From: Cytophagaceae bacterium UBA7467
Lineage (GTDB): Bacteria; Bacteroidota; Bacteroidia; Cytophagales; Spirosomataceae
NCBI GenBank assembly: GCA_002479785.1
Contig: DLPD01000018.1
Span: forward strand, 103,260-167,259
Direction of reading: 5' to 3'
DNA: 64,000 nucleotides
Shown here: positions 7,963 through 16,262 of the stretch, in pieces
How the letters are laid out: the number at the start of each line of letters is the position of its first letter
How positions within the stretch are numbered: the stretch's first letter is position 1
The notes under the pieces: generated by a model
The model's input: the letters and a program-made list of their open reading frames with translations, nothing else
The model's database searches: none
Told to the model about the DNA's origin: nothing
Made by a program: the position numbers and the translations under genes

Positions 7963-8727
7963 TTGATTACAAATCCATCGTTTAAATTGAAAGAGTTAAT
8001 TGATCTACATAATGTTCCTGTACACATCGCCGTTATCATGGATGGTAATGGTCGATGGGCTAAGCAGCAAGGGATAATGGATCGTGTTTTTGGACATCGA
8101 TCAGCTCTGAAAGCTGTACGGGAAACGATTGAAGGATGTGGAGAATTAGGAGTAAAGTTTTTAACCTTGTATGCCTTCTCCACGGAGAATTGGAACCGTC
8201 CTAAAGCCGAAGTAACCGCGCTAATGTCGCTTTTAGTGAGTGCGATTAAGGATGAATTACCCGGAATGATCCAAAAGGATATTCGCTTAAAGGCGATCGG
8301 GGATTTAAGTAAATTGCCTGCCTCATCTCGCGTTGAGCTAGAAATGGCGATGGAGAAAACGGCAAACAACAAGGGTTTGACCTTGAATTTAGCGCTGTCC
8401 TATTCTGGTAAATGGGATATCGTTCAAGCGACGCAGCAAATTGCAGAGAAAGTAAAAAGTGGCGAATTAAACGCAGCATCGATTGATGCTGATACGATAA
8501 ATGAGTACTTGTCCACGGCGGGAATGCCTGACCCTGATTTGATGATCAGAACGGGAGGAGACCACCGGATTAGTAACTTCATGCTGTGGCAATTAGCCTA
8601 TGCAGAGTTGTATATTTTTGAAGATTTGTTTTGGCCGGATTTTAGAAAGGAACATCTAAATGAAGCGATTATAGACTTTCAAATGCGTGAGAGACGTTTT
8701 GGAAAGATAAGTGAACAATTAAATTAA
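7963..8727 (+). CDS. uppS: Isoprenyl transferase (undecaprenyl diphosphate synthase)
   Basis: Condenses isopentenyl diphosphate onto farnesyl diphosphate to make the C55 carrier lipid precursor for peptidoglycan and LPS assembly. The cis-prenyltransferase signature IMDGNGRWAKQQG is at about 25-37, followed by YAFSTENWNRP and PDLMIRTGGDHRISNFMLWQ. No ATG is available upstream of the catalytic motif. The frame opens with TTG at 7963, and a second TTG at 7987 would give a protein 8 residues shorter. Either way the start is non-ATG. First gene of a uppS-bamA-ompH-ompH run. Confidence 0.95.
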   Translation: MITNPSFKLKELIDLHNVPVHIAVIMDGNGRWAKQQGIMDRVFGHRSALKAVRETIEGCGELGVKFLTLYAFSTENWNRPKAEVTALMSLLVSAIKDELPGMIQKDIRLKAIGDLSKLPASSRVELEMAMEKTANNKGLTLNLALSYSGKWDIVQATQQIAEKVKSGELNAASIDADTINEYLSTAGMPDPDLMIRTGGDHRISNFMLWQLAYAELYIFEDLFWPDFRKEHLNEAIIDFQMRERRFGKISEQLN

Positions 8728-8743
8728 GGGCTGAGGCCCCCGT

Positions 8744-11407
8744 ATGAAAAAATCAATTGCCATCCGATTAAAGAATAACCGTAGCGCCTTTTTTGCCCTA
8801 CTGATTTTTATCCTAGGAGCCTATTCTGCTTCTGCCCAAATCCTAGGGGGAACGCGTTCAATCAGCTCCGCGCTTCCTTCTACGACCTTTTCCTACGCAG
8901 ATCCGAAGGAATACACCATTGCAGATATTCAAGTAACGGGTTCTCAATTTTATGATGGAACCTCCATGATTAATATCTCTGGGCTTCAAGTAGGGGACAA
9001 AATTAAAGTACCAGGAGACGCGATAGGGGCCGCGATTCGCAAGATTATGAATCAGGGAATTCTAGATGAGGTTCAAATCTTTGCAACTAAAGTAGAGGAA
9101 GAAAAGATTTGGTTAACCATTGAATTAAAGGAACGTCCACGCCTATTTTCTATACAATACACGGGAATCCGTAAGGGAGAGCAAGAAGCTTTGAATGAAA
9201 AAATGAAGACTTACAAGGGGAAGATCATCACAGAAACCCTGCGTAAAAATCTTGAATTAACAATCCGCAAATATTACCAAGAAAAGGGTCGTTTAAATGC
9301 TAAAACGAAGTCCACCATCAAAACGGATACGATGCGCGGTAACAACGCCATTTTGCAAATCGTGGTGGACAAAGGGGAGAAAGTGAAAGTAAATAAAATC
9401 ATCATCAATGGAATCGACGAAAGTCAACGCTCCTTGATTTTGCGTAAGATTAAAAATACGAAGCAGAAGCGTTTTGGCCGTATTTTCAAGCCGTCTAAGT
9501 TCGTGCCTAAGAAATGGGATGAAGACAAAGAAAAGCTGTTAGCCGCGATGAATAAATTAGGTTTCCGCGATTTTCAATTGAAATCTGATTCCGTCGCTCA
9601 CTTTAACAAGGAGTCAATTAACTTGGTTTTGAACATTGAACAAGGGCGCAAATACTATTATAGAAGCATTCGATTTGAAGGAAACTTCATTTATCCTGAC
9701 TCCGTTTTACATGATGTATTAGGTATTAAGAAGGGTGATGTATACAATACAGAAGAATTAGATAAGAAAATGAACTCTAATCCAGGCGAGGATTTAAGTT
9801 CAGTATACATGGATAATGGTTACTTGTATTACCGTGCTGAGCCTGTTGAGACGGCGATTGAAGGGGATTCGATTGATTTGACTATTCGTATTTCAGAAGG
9901 AAAACAAGCCACGATTAACAAGGTGACCTTGAATGGCAATACGAAAACATCCGATCACGTGGTGATGCGGGAGATCCGTACCTTACCTGGTCAGAAATTT
10001 AATAAGTCAGCCATCATTCGTACCGTGCGTGAACTTTCCACTATCGGTTATTTTAACCCAGAAAAGATTAACCCTAATCCAGTTCCTCGTCCTGATGGAA
10101 CCGTGGATATTGAATACAATGTAGAGGAGAAACCATCTGATCAGATTGAGTTATCCGGAGGTTGGGGTGGTTACATCGGTTTCGTGGGTACTCTAGGGGT
10201 AGTATTTAATAACTTCTCGGCGAAGAATATCTTTAATACCAAGTCTTATCACCCTTTACCTGCGGGTGATGGCCAAAAACTAGCCGTTCGTTTCCAAGCA
10301 AACGGTGCTTCTTTCCAAAACTACTCCTTAACCTTCACGGAGCCTTGGTTAGGAGGTAAAAAACCTAATTCCCTGTCTATCTCTTTAAATAGCAGTATTT
10401 CTTATCCCTATAAATTCCGTCAAACCGGTTACAACGGTTATGGTGGTGGGCTAGGCGGCTATGGTAGTGGTTACGGTGGTTACGGTGGTTATGGTGGTTA
10501 TGGCGGATACGGTGGCTATGGCGGCGGATACGGTGGCTATGGTGGATACGGAAGTTATTCCGTGCCTGATTCCTTAGTTGATGCTCACTTTAACGTAACG
10601 AGTTTATCGATCAGTTTAGGAAAACGATTGAAATGGCCGGATGATTACTTCTCACTAAGTCACTCGTTAGCTTTCTCTCGTTTTGACGTGGATCGTTACT
10701 ACACATGGGCCTACCCGCAAGGTATTTCCACTTCTGTGACGTTTATGACGAACTTCTCCAGAAACAGTATTGATAATCCTACGTTCCCTCGTTCTGGATC
10801 AAGCTTCTCGTTATCAGGTACGTTAACGCCACCTTTCAGTATGTTAGGCTTAAATAAGGATAATCTCTTGATTGAGTACCATAAGTGGATGATGGATGCG
10901 AGTTGGTTTAGTCCATTAGTGGGTAAATTTATTTTGCATACACGTGCTCACCTCGGATTCTTAGGTTCCTACGGAGGAAAAGAGACGACGCGTTTTGAAC
11001 GCTTTGACTTAGGTGGGTCAGGTATGGTGCAAGGATTCTCCTTTAACCGTGATATTGTGGGTTTAAGAGGGTATAAAGACCGTGTGATTGGACCGTCAGG
11101 TTCGTATGGAAATGGTGGGGTTGCCTATAATAAATTCGTCATGGAAGTGCGTTACCCAGTATCGTTAAATCCATCGGCTACGATTTTCTTATTGGGTTTT
11201 GCGGAAGGGGGAAATAACTTCTCTTCTTTAGGGGAATACAATCCATTTAATTTGTATAAGTCTGCTGGTTTTGGCGCTCGTATCTTTATGCCTGCTTTCG
11301 GTATGATTGGAATTGATTATGGTATGGGCTTTGATAAGCCACGTCCAGGGGATTCGGATTTTGGTCGTCAGGCCTTTACATTCTCGATTGGTCAACAACT
11401 TAGATAG
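8744..11407 (+). CDS. bamA: Outer membrane protein assembly factor BamA
   Basis: 887 residues. The signal peptide ends near SASAQ (about 32). POTRA repeats follow (about 58-470; e.g. YTIADIQVTGSQFYDG, INKVTLNGNTKTSDHVV), then the Omp85 barrel. It folds and inserts outer-membrane beta-barrel proteins. Oddity: residues about 563-606 (10430-10560) are an almost pure Gly/Tyr run built from GGY/GYGG repeats between two barrel strands, probably a surface loop. The reading frame is intact across it. It lies 16 bp after uppS; the two ompH chaperone genes follow. Confidence 0.96.
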   Translation: MKKSIAIRLKNNRSAFFALLIFILGAYSASAQILGGTRSISSALPSTTFSYADPKEYTIADIQVTGSQFYDGTSMINISGLQVGDKIKVPGDAIGAAIRKIMNQGILDEVQIFATKVEEEKIWLTIELKERPRLFSIQYTGIRKGEQEALNEKMKTYKGKIITETLRKNLELTIRKYYQEKGRLNAKTKSTIKTDTMRGNNAILQIVVDKGEKVKVNKIIINGIDESQRSLILRKIKNTKQKRFGRIFKPSKFVPKKWDEDKEKLLAAMNKLGFRDFQLKSDSVAHFNKESINLVLNIEQGRKYYYRSIRFEGNFIYPDSVLHDVLGIKKGDVYNTEELDKKMNSNPGEDLSSVYMDNGYLYYRAEPVETAIEGDSIDLTIRISEGKQATINKVTLNGNTKTSDHVVMREIRTLPGQKFNKSAIIRTVRELSTIGYFNPEKINPNPVPRPDGTVDIEYNVEEKPSDQIELSGGWGGYIGFVGTLGVVFNNFSAKNIFNTKSYHPLPAGDGQKLAVRFQANGASFQNYSLTFTEPWLGGKKPNSLSISLNSSISYPYKFRQTGYNGYGGGLGGYGSGYGGYGGYGGYGGYGGYGGGYGGYGGYGSYSVPDSLVDAHFNVTSLSISLGKRLKWPDDYFSLSHSLAFSRFDVDRYYTWAYPQGISTSVTFMTNFSRNSIDNPTFPRSGSSFSLSGTLTPPFSMLGLNKDNLLIEYHKWMMDASWFSPLVGKFILHTRAHLGFLGSYGGKETTRFERFDLGGSGMVQGFSFNRDIVGLRGYKDRVIGPSGSYGNGGVAYNKFVMEVRYPVSLNPSATIFLLGFAEGGNNFSSLGEYNPFNLYKSAGFGARIFMPAFGMIGIDYGMGFDKPRPGDSDFGRQAFTFSIGQQLR
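10430..10560 (+). repeat. In-frame Gly-Tyr tandem repeat inside bamA
   Basis: Degenerate 9-bp units of the type GGTTATGGT / GGATACGGT / GGCTATGGC encode about 44 residues of glycine and tyrosine. Third positions vary, so the repeat is not a recent perfect expansion, but copy-number slippage would stay in frame. Confidence 0.9.
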
Positions 11408-11411
11408 GATA

Positions 11412-11993
11412 ATGCGTTTTTGGATGACATTTCTGGGAATTCTGTTGTTTGCAAGCACTGGTTTTGCGCAGAAGTTCGGTTATGTGGATACAGAATTTAT
11501 CACGTCTAAGATGCCGGAATATGCCAAAGTACAGCAGCAAATTGACCAGAATACGAAGACTTGGTTAGCAGAGGTTGAAAAGAAAAAAGAAGAAGTAGAA
11601 AAGCTGGAGAAAGAATATAAACTGGAAGAGCTATTATTAACAGAAGACCTGAAGCAGCAACGCCTCGCGGCGATACAAGCTAAGAGTAAAGAAGCAAAGG
11701 CTTTTGAGAACCAGGTTTTCGGTGCAGAAGGGGAGTTGTTTAAATTAAAACAAGCGGCTTACAAATCGATATTAGATCAAATATCAAAAGCGATAGAGAA
11801 GGTAGTGCGAGCGAAACGCTTGGACTTTATCTTTGACAAGGCTAACGACGGATTGGTTTTATTGTACACAAACCCGGTTCACGACTATTCTGACTATGTT
11901 TTAGAGGAATTAGGGCTTGAGTTAGATCCTAATTTGGTAGAAAAAACAAAGAAACAGGAGGCTCAAGAGCCGAAAAGTCCTAAAAAGAATTAA
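11412..11993 (+). CDS. OmpH/Skp family periplasmic chaperone (first copy)
   Basis: 193 residues. The signal peptide MRFWMTFLGILLFASTGFAQ is followed by the OmpH start KFGYVDTEFITSKMPEY, a long coiled coil (about 45-125, EKKKEEVEKLEKEYKLEE) and a basic tail. Skp-like trimers hold outer-membrane proteins in the periplasm and pass them to BamA. The start at 11412 (4 bp after bamA) is chosen because it opens a clean signal peptide. An upstream in-frame ATG at 11307 lies inside bamA. Confidence 0.9.
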   Translation: MRFWMTFLGILLFASTGFAQKFGYVDTEFITSKMPEYAKVQQQIDQNTKTWLAEVEKKKEEVEKLEKEYKLEELLLTEDLKQQRLAAIQAKSKEAKAFENQVFGAEGELFKLKQAAYKSILDQISKAIEKVVRAKRLDFIFDKANDGLVLLYTNPVHDYSDYVLEELGLELDPNLVEKTKKQEAQEPKSPKKN

Positions 11994-12040
11994 TTTTACC
12001 CTATCATTTTACAGAGAACACAAACAAATTATTAATACAC

Positions 12041-12649
12041 ATGAAAAACAAGTTTATTTTGGCCGCAGGCCTACTTTTCGGATTAGCTGCGTTGCCTGCT
12101 ACGGCTCAAGTAAAAATCGGATTCATCTACCAAGAGAAAATCTATAGCCAAATGCCTGAGGCTAAGCAAGTAGAGGAAGATTTGAAGAACACAGAGAAGC
12201 AATACCAAACTTTGATTCAAGCGAAAATCAAAGATTTCCAAGATAAGGCTGCTGTATACGAGAAGTTGCCAGCAAACACATCTGACATCATTAAGCAAGA
12301 CAAAGAAAAGGAATTACAAAACTTGCAAACTTCTATCCAAGAGTTCCAGCAAAATGCGCAAACTTCTATCCAAAAGAAGCAAGCTCAATTGTTGCAACCT
12401 ATCGTTAAGAAGATTGAAGAAAATATGCACGCAGTGGCTAAAGAAAACGCATACACTTTCGTTTTCAATAACTATGAGCCAGGAACAGGCGCTAATCCAG
12501 TTATTTTGCACTTCCCTGAAGAGGCGGATATTTCGGATTTAGTATTGAAGAAAATGGGAATTACTCCTCGTCCAGCAGGTTCGCCAGCTCCAGCAACAGC
12601 GGCTCCAGTAGCAGCTCCAGCAGCGAAGCCAGCAGCTCCTAAGAAGTAA
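12041..12649 (+). CDS. OmpH/Skp family periplasmic chaperone (second copy)
   Basis: 202 residues. A signal peptide (to about ATAQ, 23) is followed by VKIGFIYQEKIYSQMPEAK, a coiled coil of about 100 residues and the DLVLKKMGI end of the OmpH domain. A Pro/Ala-rich tail (about 176-202, APVAAPAAKPAAP) is absent from the first copy. Tandem ompH genes behind bamA are usual in the phylum. A strong terminator follows. Confidence 0.9.
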   Translation: MKNKFILAAGLLFGLAALPATAQVKIGFIYQEKIYSQMPEAKQVEEDLKNTEKQYQTLIQAKIKDFQDKAAVYEKLPANTSDIIKQDKEKELQNLQTSIQEFQQNAQTSIQKKQAQLLQPIVKKIEENMHAVAKENAYTFVFNNYEPGTGANPVILHFPEEADISDLVLKKMGITPRPAGSPAPATAAPVAAPAAKPAAPKK

Positions 12650-12668
12650 TTTTTAGCGCATTCGATGA

Positions 12669-12699
12669 AAGCCTGATCAGAAACGATCAGGCTTTTTTT
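12669..12699 (+). terminator. Terminator of the uppS-bamA-ompH run
   Basis: AAGCCTGATC (12669-12678) and GATCAGGCTT (12685-12694) form a 10-bp stem with a 6-nt loop, followed by T residues to 12699. Its T tract touches the end of the relic gene on the other strand. Confidence 0.9.
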
Positions 12700-12885
12700 A
12701 TGTCTTTAAGTATTGAATTGTTTGCAGGATGGATATGGCGCCTATCACGCCTAAGACTAGTTTAAAGTCAATAAAAATGGAGGCTAAGGGCACAAACAGA
12801 ATAAAGGATCCAAATCCACTAATGGTTCCAATAATCTCTGCTAACAAGGCTAATAAAAAGAAGAGATAGAAGCCTTGGTTAATTT
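12698..12885 (-). pseudogene. Truncated TauE/SafE (TSUP) permease relic
   Basis: Downstream of lspA on the same strand, about 58 codons are open without a convincing start. They read LLALLAEIIGTISGFGS, then LFVPLASIFIDFKLVLG, which resembles the first transmembrane repeat of TauE/SafE (sulfite exporter-like) permeases of about 250 residues. The frame then drifts and stops at 12698, where the ompH terminator begins. There is no room for the other helices. I read it as the decayed 5' remnant of a lost gene. A genuine small membrane protein is the alternative. Confidence 0.5.
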
Positions 12886-13461
12886 TTATTCCTTGATGAG
12901 AAACTTGTTTTGGAAAAACAAGATAGCCATTACCCCACAAAAGATGGCTGCATCCGCAAAATTAAAGATGGGAGTAGAATAATAAGTTCCTCCCCAAAGT
13001 GGAATCCAATCAGGTAAGGTGCCCTCATAGAAGTCAGCGAAGAACATATCAATCACTTGGCCGTGGAACCAGCTCATCGGTGCGCCGGCTGGTGCATTAT
13101 TAAACCATACCCCGTAGAAAACGGAATCGATCAAGTTGCCTATCGCACCACCTAAAATCAAGGCGACTGAAATCAATAAGCCTTTGGGACTGTTTTTTAC
13201 AGTTAAAGAATGCAGGTAATAACCAATCCCGAACATGGCCACAATGCGGAAGCTAGTCAGCATAAGCTTGCCCCAAATCGAGCCTATTTGTATTCCAAAG
13301 GCCATCCCTGGATTTAAGGTATAATGTAATTTGAAGAAATCTCCAATAAGTGCTATTTGGCCGAAATATCCAGGCTCCATCCAGGTATGAACGGCTATTT
13401 TAATTCCCTGATCGAGGGCAATAATCAAGATACTTAACAAGAAATAGCGGTAGTTTTTCAT
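12886..13461 (-). CDS. lspA: Lipoprotein signal peptidase (signal peptidase II)
   Basis: Removes signal peptides from diacylglyceryl-modified prolipoproteins in the inner membrane. 191 residues with four transmembrane helices. The two catalytic aspartates are at about 112 (GNLIDS) and 170 (FNFADAAI). The long insert between them (about 118-165, WFNNAPAGAPMSWFHG) is usual for the Bacteroidota form. The ATG overlaps the stop of the proline dehydrogenase gene (ATGA), indicating coupled translation. Confidence 0.95.
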   Translation of the reverse strand: MKNYRYFLLSILIIALDQGIKIAVHTWMEPGYFGQIALIGDFFKLHYTLNPGMAFGIQIGSIWGKLMLTSFRIVAMFGIGYYLHSLTVKNSPKGLLISVALILGGAIGNLIDSVFYGVWFNNAPAGAPMSWFHGQVIDMFFADFYEGTLPDWIPLWGGTYYSTPIFNFADAAIFCGVMAILFFQNKFLIKE

Positions 13462-14657
13462 GCGTTGTTTCGGCGGTTTACTTCTTTTTGTAAAAGGGCA
13501 AATTCGCGGGAAGTTTGGCCCGCAATGGAACTATTTTCTTCTGCGCGTCTGAACAAATAGGGCATAACGGCATCCACAGGTCCGTATGGAACGTATTTAG
13601 CCACGTTATATCCTGCAGCCGCTAAATTATAAGAGATATTGTCCGACATGCCTAATAATTGAGCAAAATAGATATTAGGGTGATTAGCGGGAATTTGTAA
13701 GGCATTCATGGCATCACACAAACGCAAACAGCTCGCCTCGTTGTGTGTCCCCATGCAGAAGTGTACTCGCTCCACGTTTTTTAAGCATAATTCAACACCT
13801 AAATCATAATCGCGATCCGTATCTTCTTTGCACACATGAAGAGGTTCAGAATACTCGTCCTCGTGGGCTTTTTGGCGTTCTTTTTCCAAATAAGCACCTC
13901 GCACTAATTTTACTCCCAAATAATACTTGTTCTCTTCTGCTGTCGTAATGGCTTCCTTTAAATTCGCAAGCATATCATGCCGGTACATCTGGTAGGTATT
14001 GTAGATGATGGCAGTCTTTTGGTTGTATTTTGCCATCATTTCATAGGTCAGTTGGTCGATGGTCGTTTGAATCCAACTTTCTTCTGCATCGATGAACAAG
14101 CGTACGTGTAACTCATGAGCTAACGAGCAGATTTCATTTAAAATTTCTTTGCTGTGATCGAATAATTCTTGCTCCTCATCTGTGAATTCAGCTTCGGTTT
14201 GTGCTTTTTCCAAAAGCTCTGATTGGAAGATTCCTGTCACCTTGAAAACGGCGAAAGGGATGGCTGGATTTTGAGCAGATTTGCGGATGGTTTTTAAGAT
14301 TTCTTCCTTCGTTTTTTGGAAAGATTTTTCGCTTTCTTCCCCTTCTACCGAGTAATCTAATATCGTTCCAATTTTCGCTTTTTCTAACTCTTGAATCGTT
14401 GATTCACAGCCATCTATGGTTTCTCCACCACAAAATTGGGCGAAAATCGTGCTTTTTATGACTTTTTTAATCGGAAAATGTAAGAAAAGGAATAATTTGA
14501 TGAAAAAAGTGCCTAAATTTACTAGCCAATTTTGGTTCATTGTGGCGAAAATCCAATAGGACTTCTTCAACTGAAAATCGTCTTTCGAAGCGAAGGCTAT
14601 TTTAGTATCCTCAAAAGACAAATTAGTTGAGGATGGTGTTGATGATTTTTTTGTCAT
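13458..14657 (-). CDS. Proline dehydrogenase
   Basis: FAD enzyme oxidising proline to pyrroline-5-carboxylate, the first step of proline catabolism. About 399 residues. Conserved PRODH segments are visible: VKLVRGAYLEKER, FCMGTHNEASCLR, IYFAQLLGMSDNISYNLAAAGYNVAKYVPYGPV, and the terminal LFRRAEENSS. The enzyme is monofunctional; the aldehyde dehydrogenase partner is not in this window. I choose the ATG at 14657. The upstream TTG at 14678 falls inside the promoter box. Confidence 0.93.
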   Translation of the reverse strand: MTKKSSTPSSTNLSFEDTKIAFASKDDFQLKKSYWIFATMNQNWLVNLGTFFIKLFLFLHFPIKKVIKSTIFAQFCGGETIDGCESTIQELEKAKIGTILDYSVEGEESEKSFQKTKEEILKTIRKSAQNPAIPFAVFKVTGIFQSELLEKAQTEAEFTDEEQELFDHSKEILNEICSLAHELHVRLFIDAEESWIQTTIDQLTYEMMAKYNQKTAIIYNTYQMYRHDMLANLKEAITTAEENKYYLGVKLVRGAYLEKERQKAHEDEYSEPLHVCKEDTDRDYDLGVELCLKNVERVHFCMGTHNEASCLRLCDAMNALQIPANHPNIYFAQLLGMSDNISYNLAAAGYNVAKYVPYGPVDAVMPYLFRRAEENSSIAGQTSREFALLQKEVNRRNNA

Positions 14658-14675
14658 TTGTGCGAAAAATTGTTG

Positions 14676-14683
14676 CAAATATA
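14676..14683 (-). promoter_or_regulatory. Promoter -7 box TATATTTG for proline dehydrogenase
   Basis: Minus-strand TAnnTTTG box 18 bp upstream of the chosen ATG (14657), predicting a 5' UTR of about 12 nt. Confidence 0.6.
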
Positions 14684-14763
14684 AGTGAATTATTATCGAT
14701 TGCTTAAGAAATAAATAAACAAATCAATAGGGGGCGAAAGTCCTCGTTAACCGTCAGATTATT

Positions 14764-15858
14764 ATGAATGCCAATTTAGACATTGTACCGATGCAGGACT
14801 GGATTCAGACGAACGGCAAACCCTTGATTATCGCGGGTCCATGTTCAGCTGAGACAGAAGAGCAAGTATTAGAAACCGCTCGCCGTATCAAAGCGGAGGG
14901 TTATGCTCACATTATGAGAGCGGGTGTTTGGAAACCTCGTACACGTCCAGGCAGTTTTGAAGGGATGGGAGAACCAGCTTTGAAATGGTTAGTAGAAGCA
15001 AAGAAAGAAACAGGATTACCATTAGCAATTGAAGTAGCTACGCCAGAGCACATCGAATTAGCCTTGAAATACGGGGTTGATGTTTTATGGATTGGTGCTC
15101 GTACCACGGTTAACCCTTTTAACGTACAAGATTTAGCAGATGCTTTGAAAGGAGTAGACGTTCCTGTATTAGTTAAGAATCCGGTGAATCCAGATTTAGC
15201 TCTTTGGGTAGGTGCTTTCGAGCGTCTTCAAGGATCAGGTATCAAGAAATTAGGTGCGATTCACCGTGGTTTCTCGAATGCACAAGAAACAAAGTACCGT
15301 AACTCACCTATGTGGGCGATGGCTGTTGAATTAAAGCGTTTGTTCCCTCAAATGCCTTTAATCGGTGACCCATCACACATGGCTGGTAAGCGTGCTTTAT
15401 TGATGGAATTGTCTCAACGTATTTTGGATTTGAATTACGATGGTATGATCATCGAGACGCACCGTGATCCAGATGCAGCTTGGTCAGATGCTTCACAACA
15501 AGTAACTCCTGAGAAATTAGGTGAAATGTTACGTGACCTAGAAGTTCGCAACGCGAGCTACGGCGCTGACTTCTCTGATGAATTAGCAGGTCTTCGTGAG
15601 AAAATCGACAACATCGACCGCGAATTATTAGAAGTGTTAGCAGCTCGTATGTCAGTTGTAGAGAAATTAGGTGAATACAAGCGTGATAACAACGTTGCGG
15701 TATTGCAATTAGATCGTTGGAAGCAATTACACAACGACCGTGCGAACCAAGCGAAAGGCTTAGCCTTATATCCAGAATTCGTAGAAGAACTATTTAAATT
15801 AGTTCACTTAGAGTCTATCCGTAAACAAACGGAAGTGATGAATAATGCGACTGTTTAA
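14764..15858 (+). CDS. Bifunctional DAHP synthase / chorismate mutase
   Basis: 364 residues. The N-terminal DAHP synthase (about 1-260) shows IIAGPCSAE, MRAGVWKPRTRPGSFEG and GDPSHMAGKR; it joins PEP and erythrose 4-phosphate to start the shikimate pathway. The C-terminal AroQ-type chorismate mutase domain (about 273-360, LREKIDNIDRELLEVLAARM ... EYKRDNN) makes prephenate. This fusion is common in Bacteroidota. The upstream region holds a small GGGGGC-GAAA-GTCCTC hairpin (about 14729-14744). The stop codon is the first three bases of the following hairpin array. Confidence 0.93.
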   Translation: MNANLDIVPMQDWIQTNGKPLIIAGPCSAETEEQVLETARRIKAEGYAHIMRAGVWKPRTRPGSFEGMGEPALKWLVEAKKETGLPLAIEVATPEHIELALKYGVDVLWIGARTTVNPFNVQDLADALKGVDVPVLVKNPVNPDLALWVGAFERLQGSGIKKLGAIHRGFSNAQETKYRNSPMWAMAVELKRLFPQMPLIGDPSHMAGKRALLMELSQRILDLNYDGMIIETHRDPDAAWSDASQQVTPEKLGEMLRDLEVRNASYGADFSDELAGLREKIDNIDRELLEVLAARMSVVEKLGEYKRDNNVAVLQLDRWKQLHNDRANQAKGLALYPEFVEELFKLVHLESIRKQTEVMNNATV

Positions 15859-15935
15859 TCGCGAAGCGATTAAAAGTCACGACTTCGTCGTTTAGTCGTC
15901 ACTTCGTGACTTAGTCATCGCGGAGCGATTTAGTC
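15856..15935. repeat. Hairpin-linker array, TTAGTC-oriented arm
   Basis: Four hairpin units begin at the stop codon (15856-15858) of the DAHP synthase gene: ATCGC-GAA-GCGAT (15858-15870), ACGAC-TTC-GTCGT (15879-15891), GTCAC-TTC-GTGAC (15898-15910) and ATCGC-GGA-GCGAT (15917-15929). TTAGTC linkers follow at 15892, 15911 and 15930. A terminator comes 12 bp later. This copies the layout of the left end of the window. Confidence 0.9.
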
Positions 15936-15947
15936 AAAATAATGGAG

Positions 15948-15980
15948 AATAGCCCTGGTTTATCTGGGGCTATTTTTATT
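15948..15980 (+). terminator. Terminator of the DAHP synthase gene
   Basis: AATAGCCC (15948-15955) pairs with GGGCTATT (15967-15974), followed by TTTTATTT. It sits between the two opposed hairpin arms. Confidence 0.88.
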
Positions 15981-16088
15981 TAAAGTCAATAGGTCGCCGC
16001 AAGCGGCTTTGTCGTCACTATATGACAAAGTCAAATTTCAATTTAATAATTTATATCTTGAATATTTAACTCGGACTTAGACTAAGTC
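15981..16088. repeat. Decayed hairpin units and A/T-rich spacer
   Basis: No gene is visible. GCCGC-AA-GCGGC (15995-16006) and a degenerate pair of TTTGTC / AAAGTC linkers around GTCACTATATGAC (about 16007-16034) look like eroded array units. A 40-bp A/T-rich stretch follows, then GACTTAG-A-CTAAGTC (about 16075-16089), where linkers of opposite orientation meet. Confidence 0.6.
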
Positions 16089-16262
16089 GACTAAGTTGCG
16101 AAGCAATGACTAAATCGCGCAGCGATGACTAAGCGACAACGTCGCGACTAAACGGCATGGCCGTGACTAAGCCGTAGGCGACTAAATCGCTCCGCGATGA
16201 CTAAGCGACAACGTCGCGACTAAGTCCGTAAGGCGACTCGCGCTTTTAGCGCAACGACTCAA
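16089..16262. repeat. Hairpin-linker array, GACTAA-oriented arm
   Basis: GACTAA starts at 16089, 16108, 16127, 16146, 16165, 16180, 16199 and 16218. The hairpins between are GTTGC-GAA-GCAAT, ATCGC-GCA-GCGAT, GCGAC-AAC-GTCGC, ACGGC-ATG-GCCGT, GCC-GTA-GGC, ATCGC-TCC-GCGAT, GCGAC-AAC-GTCGC and a decayed GTCCGTAAGGC. Two further GC-rich units with GACTCA linkers run into the 3' end of the EamA gene. That linker encodes the EamA stop (16259-16261, minus strand). Confidence 0.92.

Noticed and set aside
12698..12940. Complete 80-residue gene on the minus strand
   Set aside because: The first third lies inside lspA and does not match the later TSUP-like part; only the segment after the lspA stop is kept, as a relic.
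14728..14746. Riboswitch or amino-acid attenuator before the DAHP synthase gene
   Set aside because: Only one 6-bp GAAA-loop hairpin is seen; there is no leader peptide rich in aromatic codons and no terminator.
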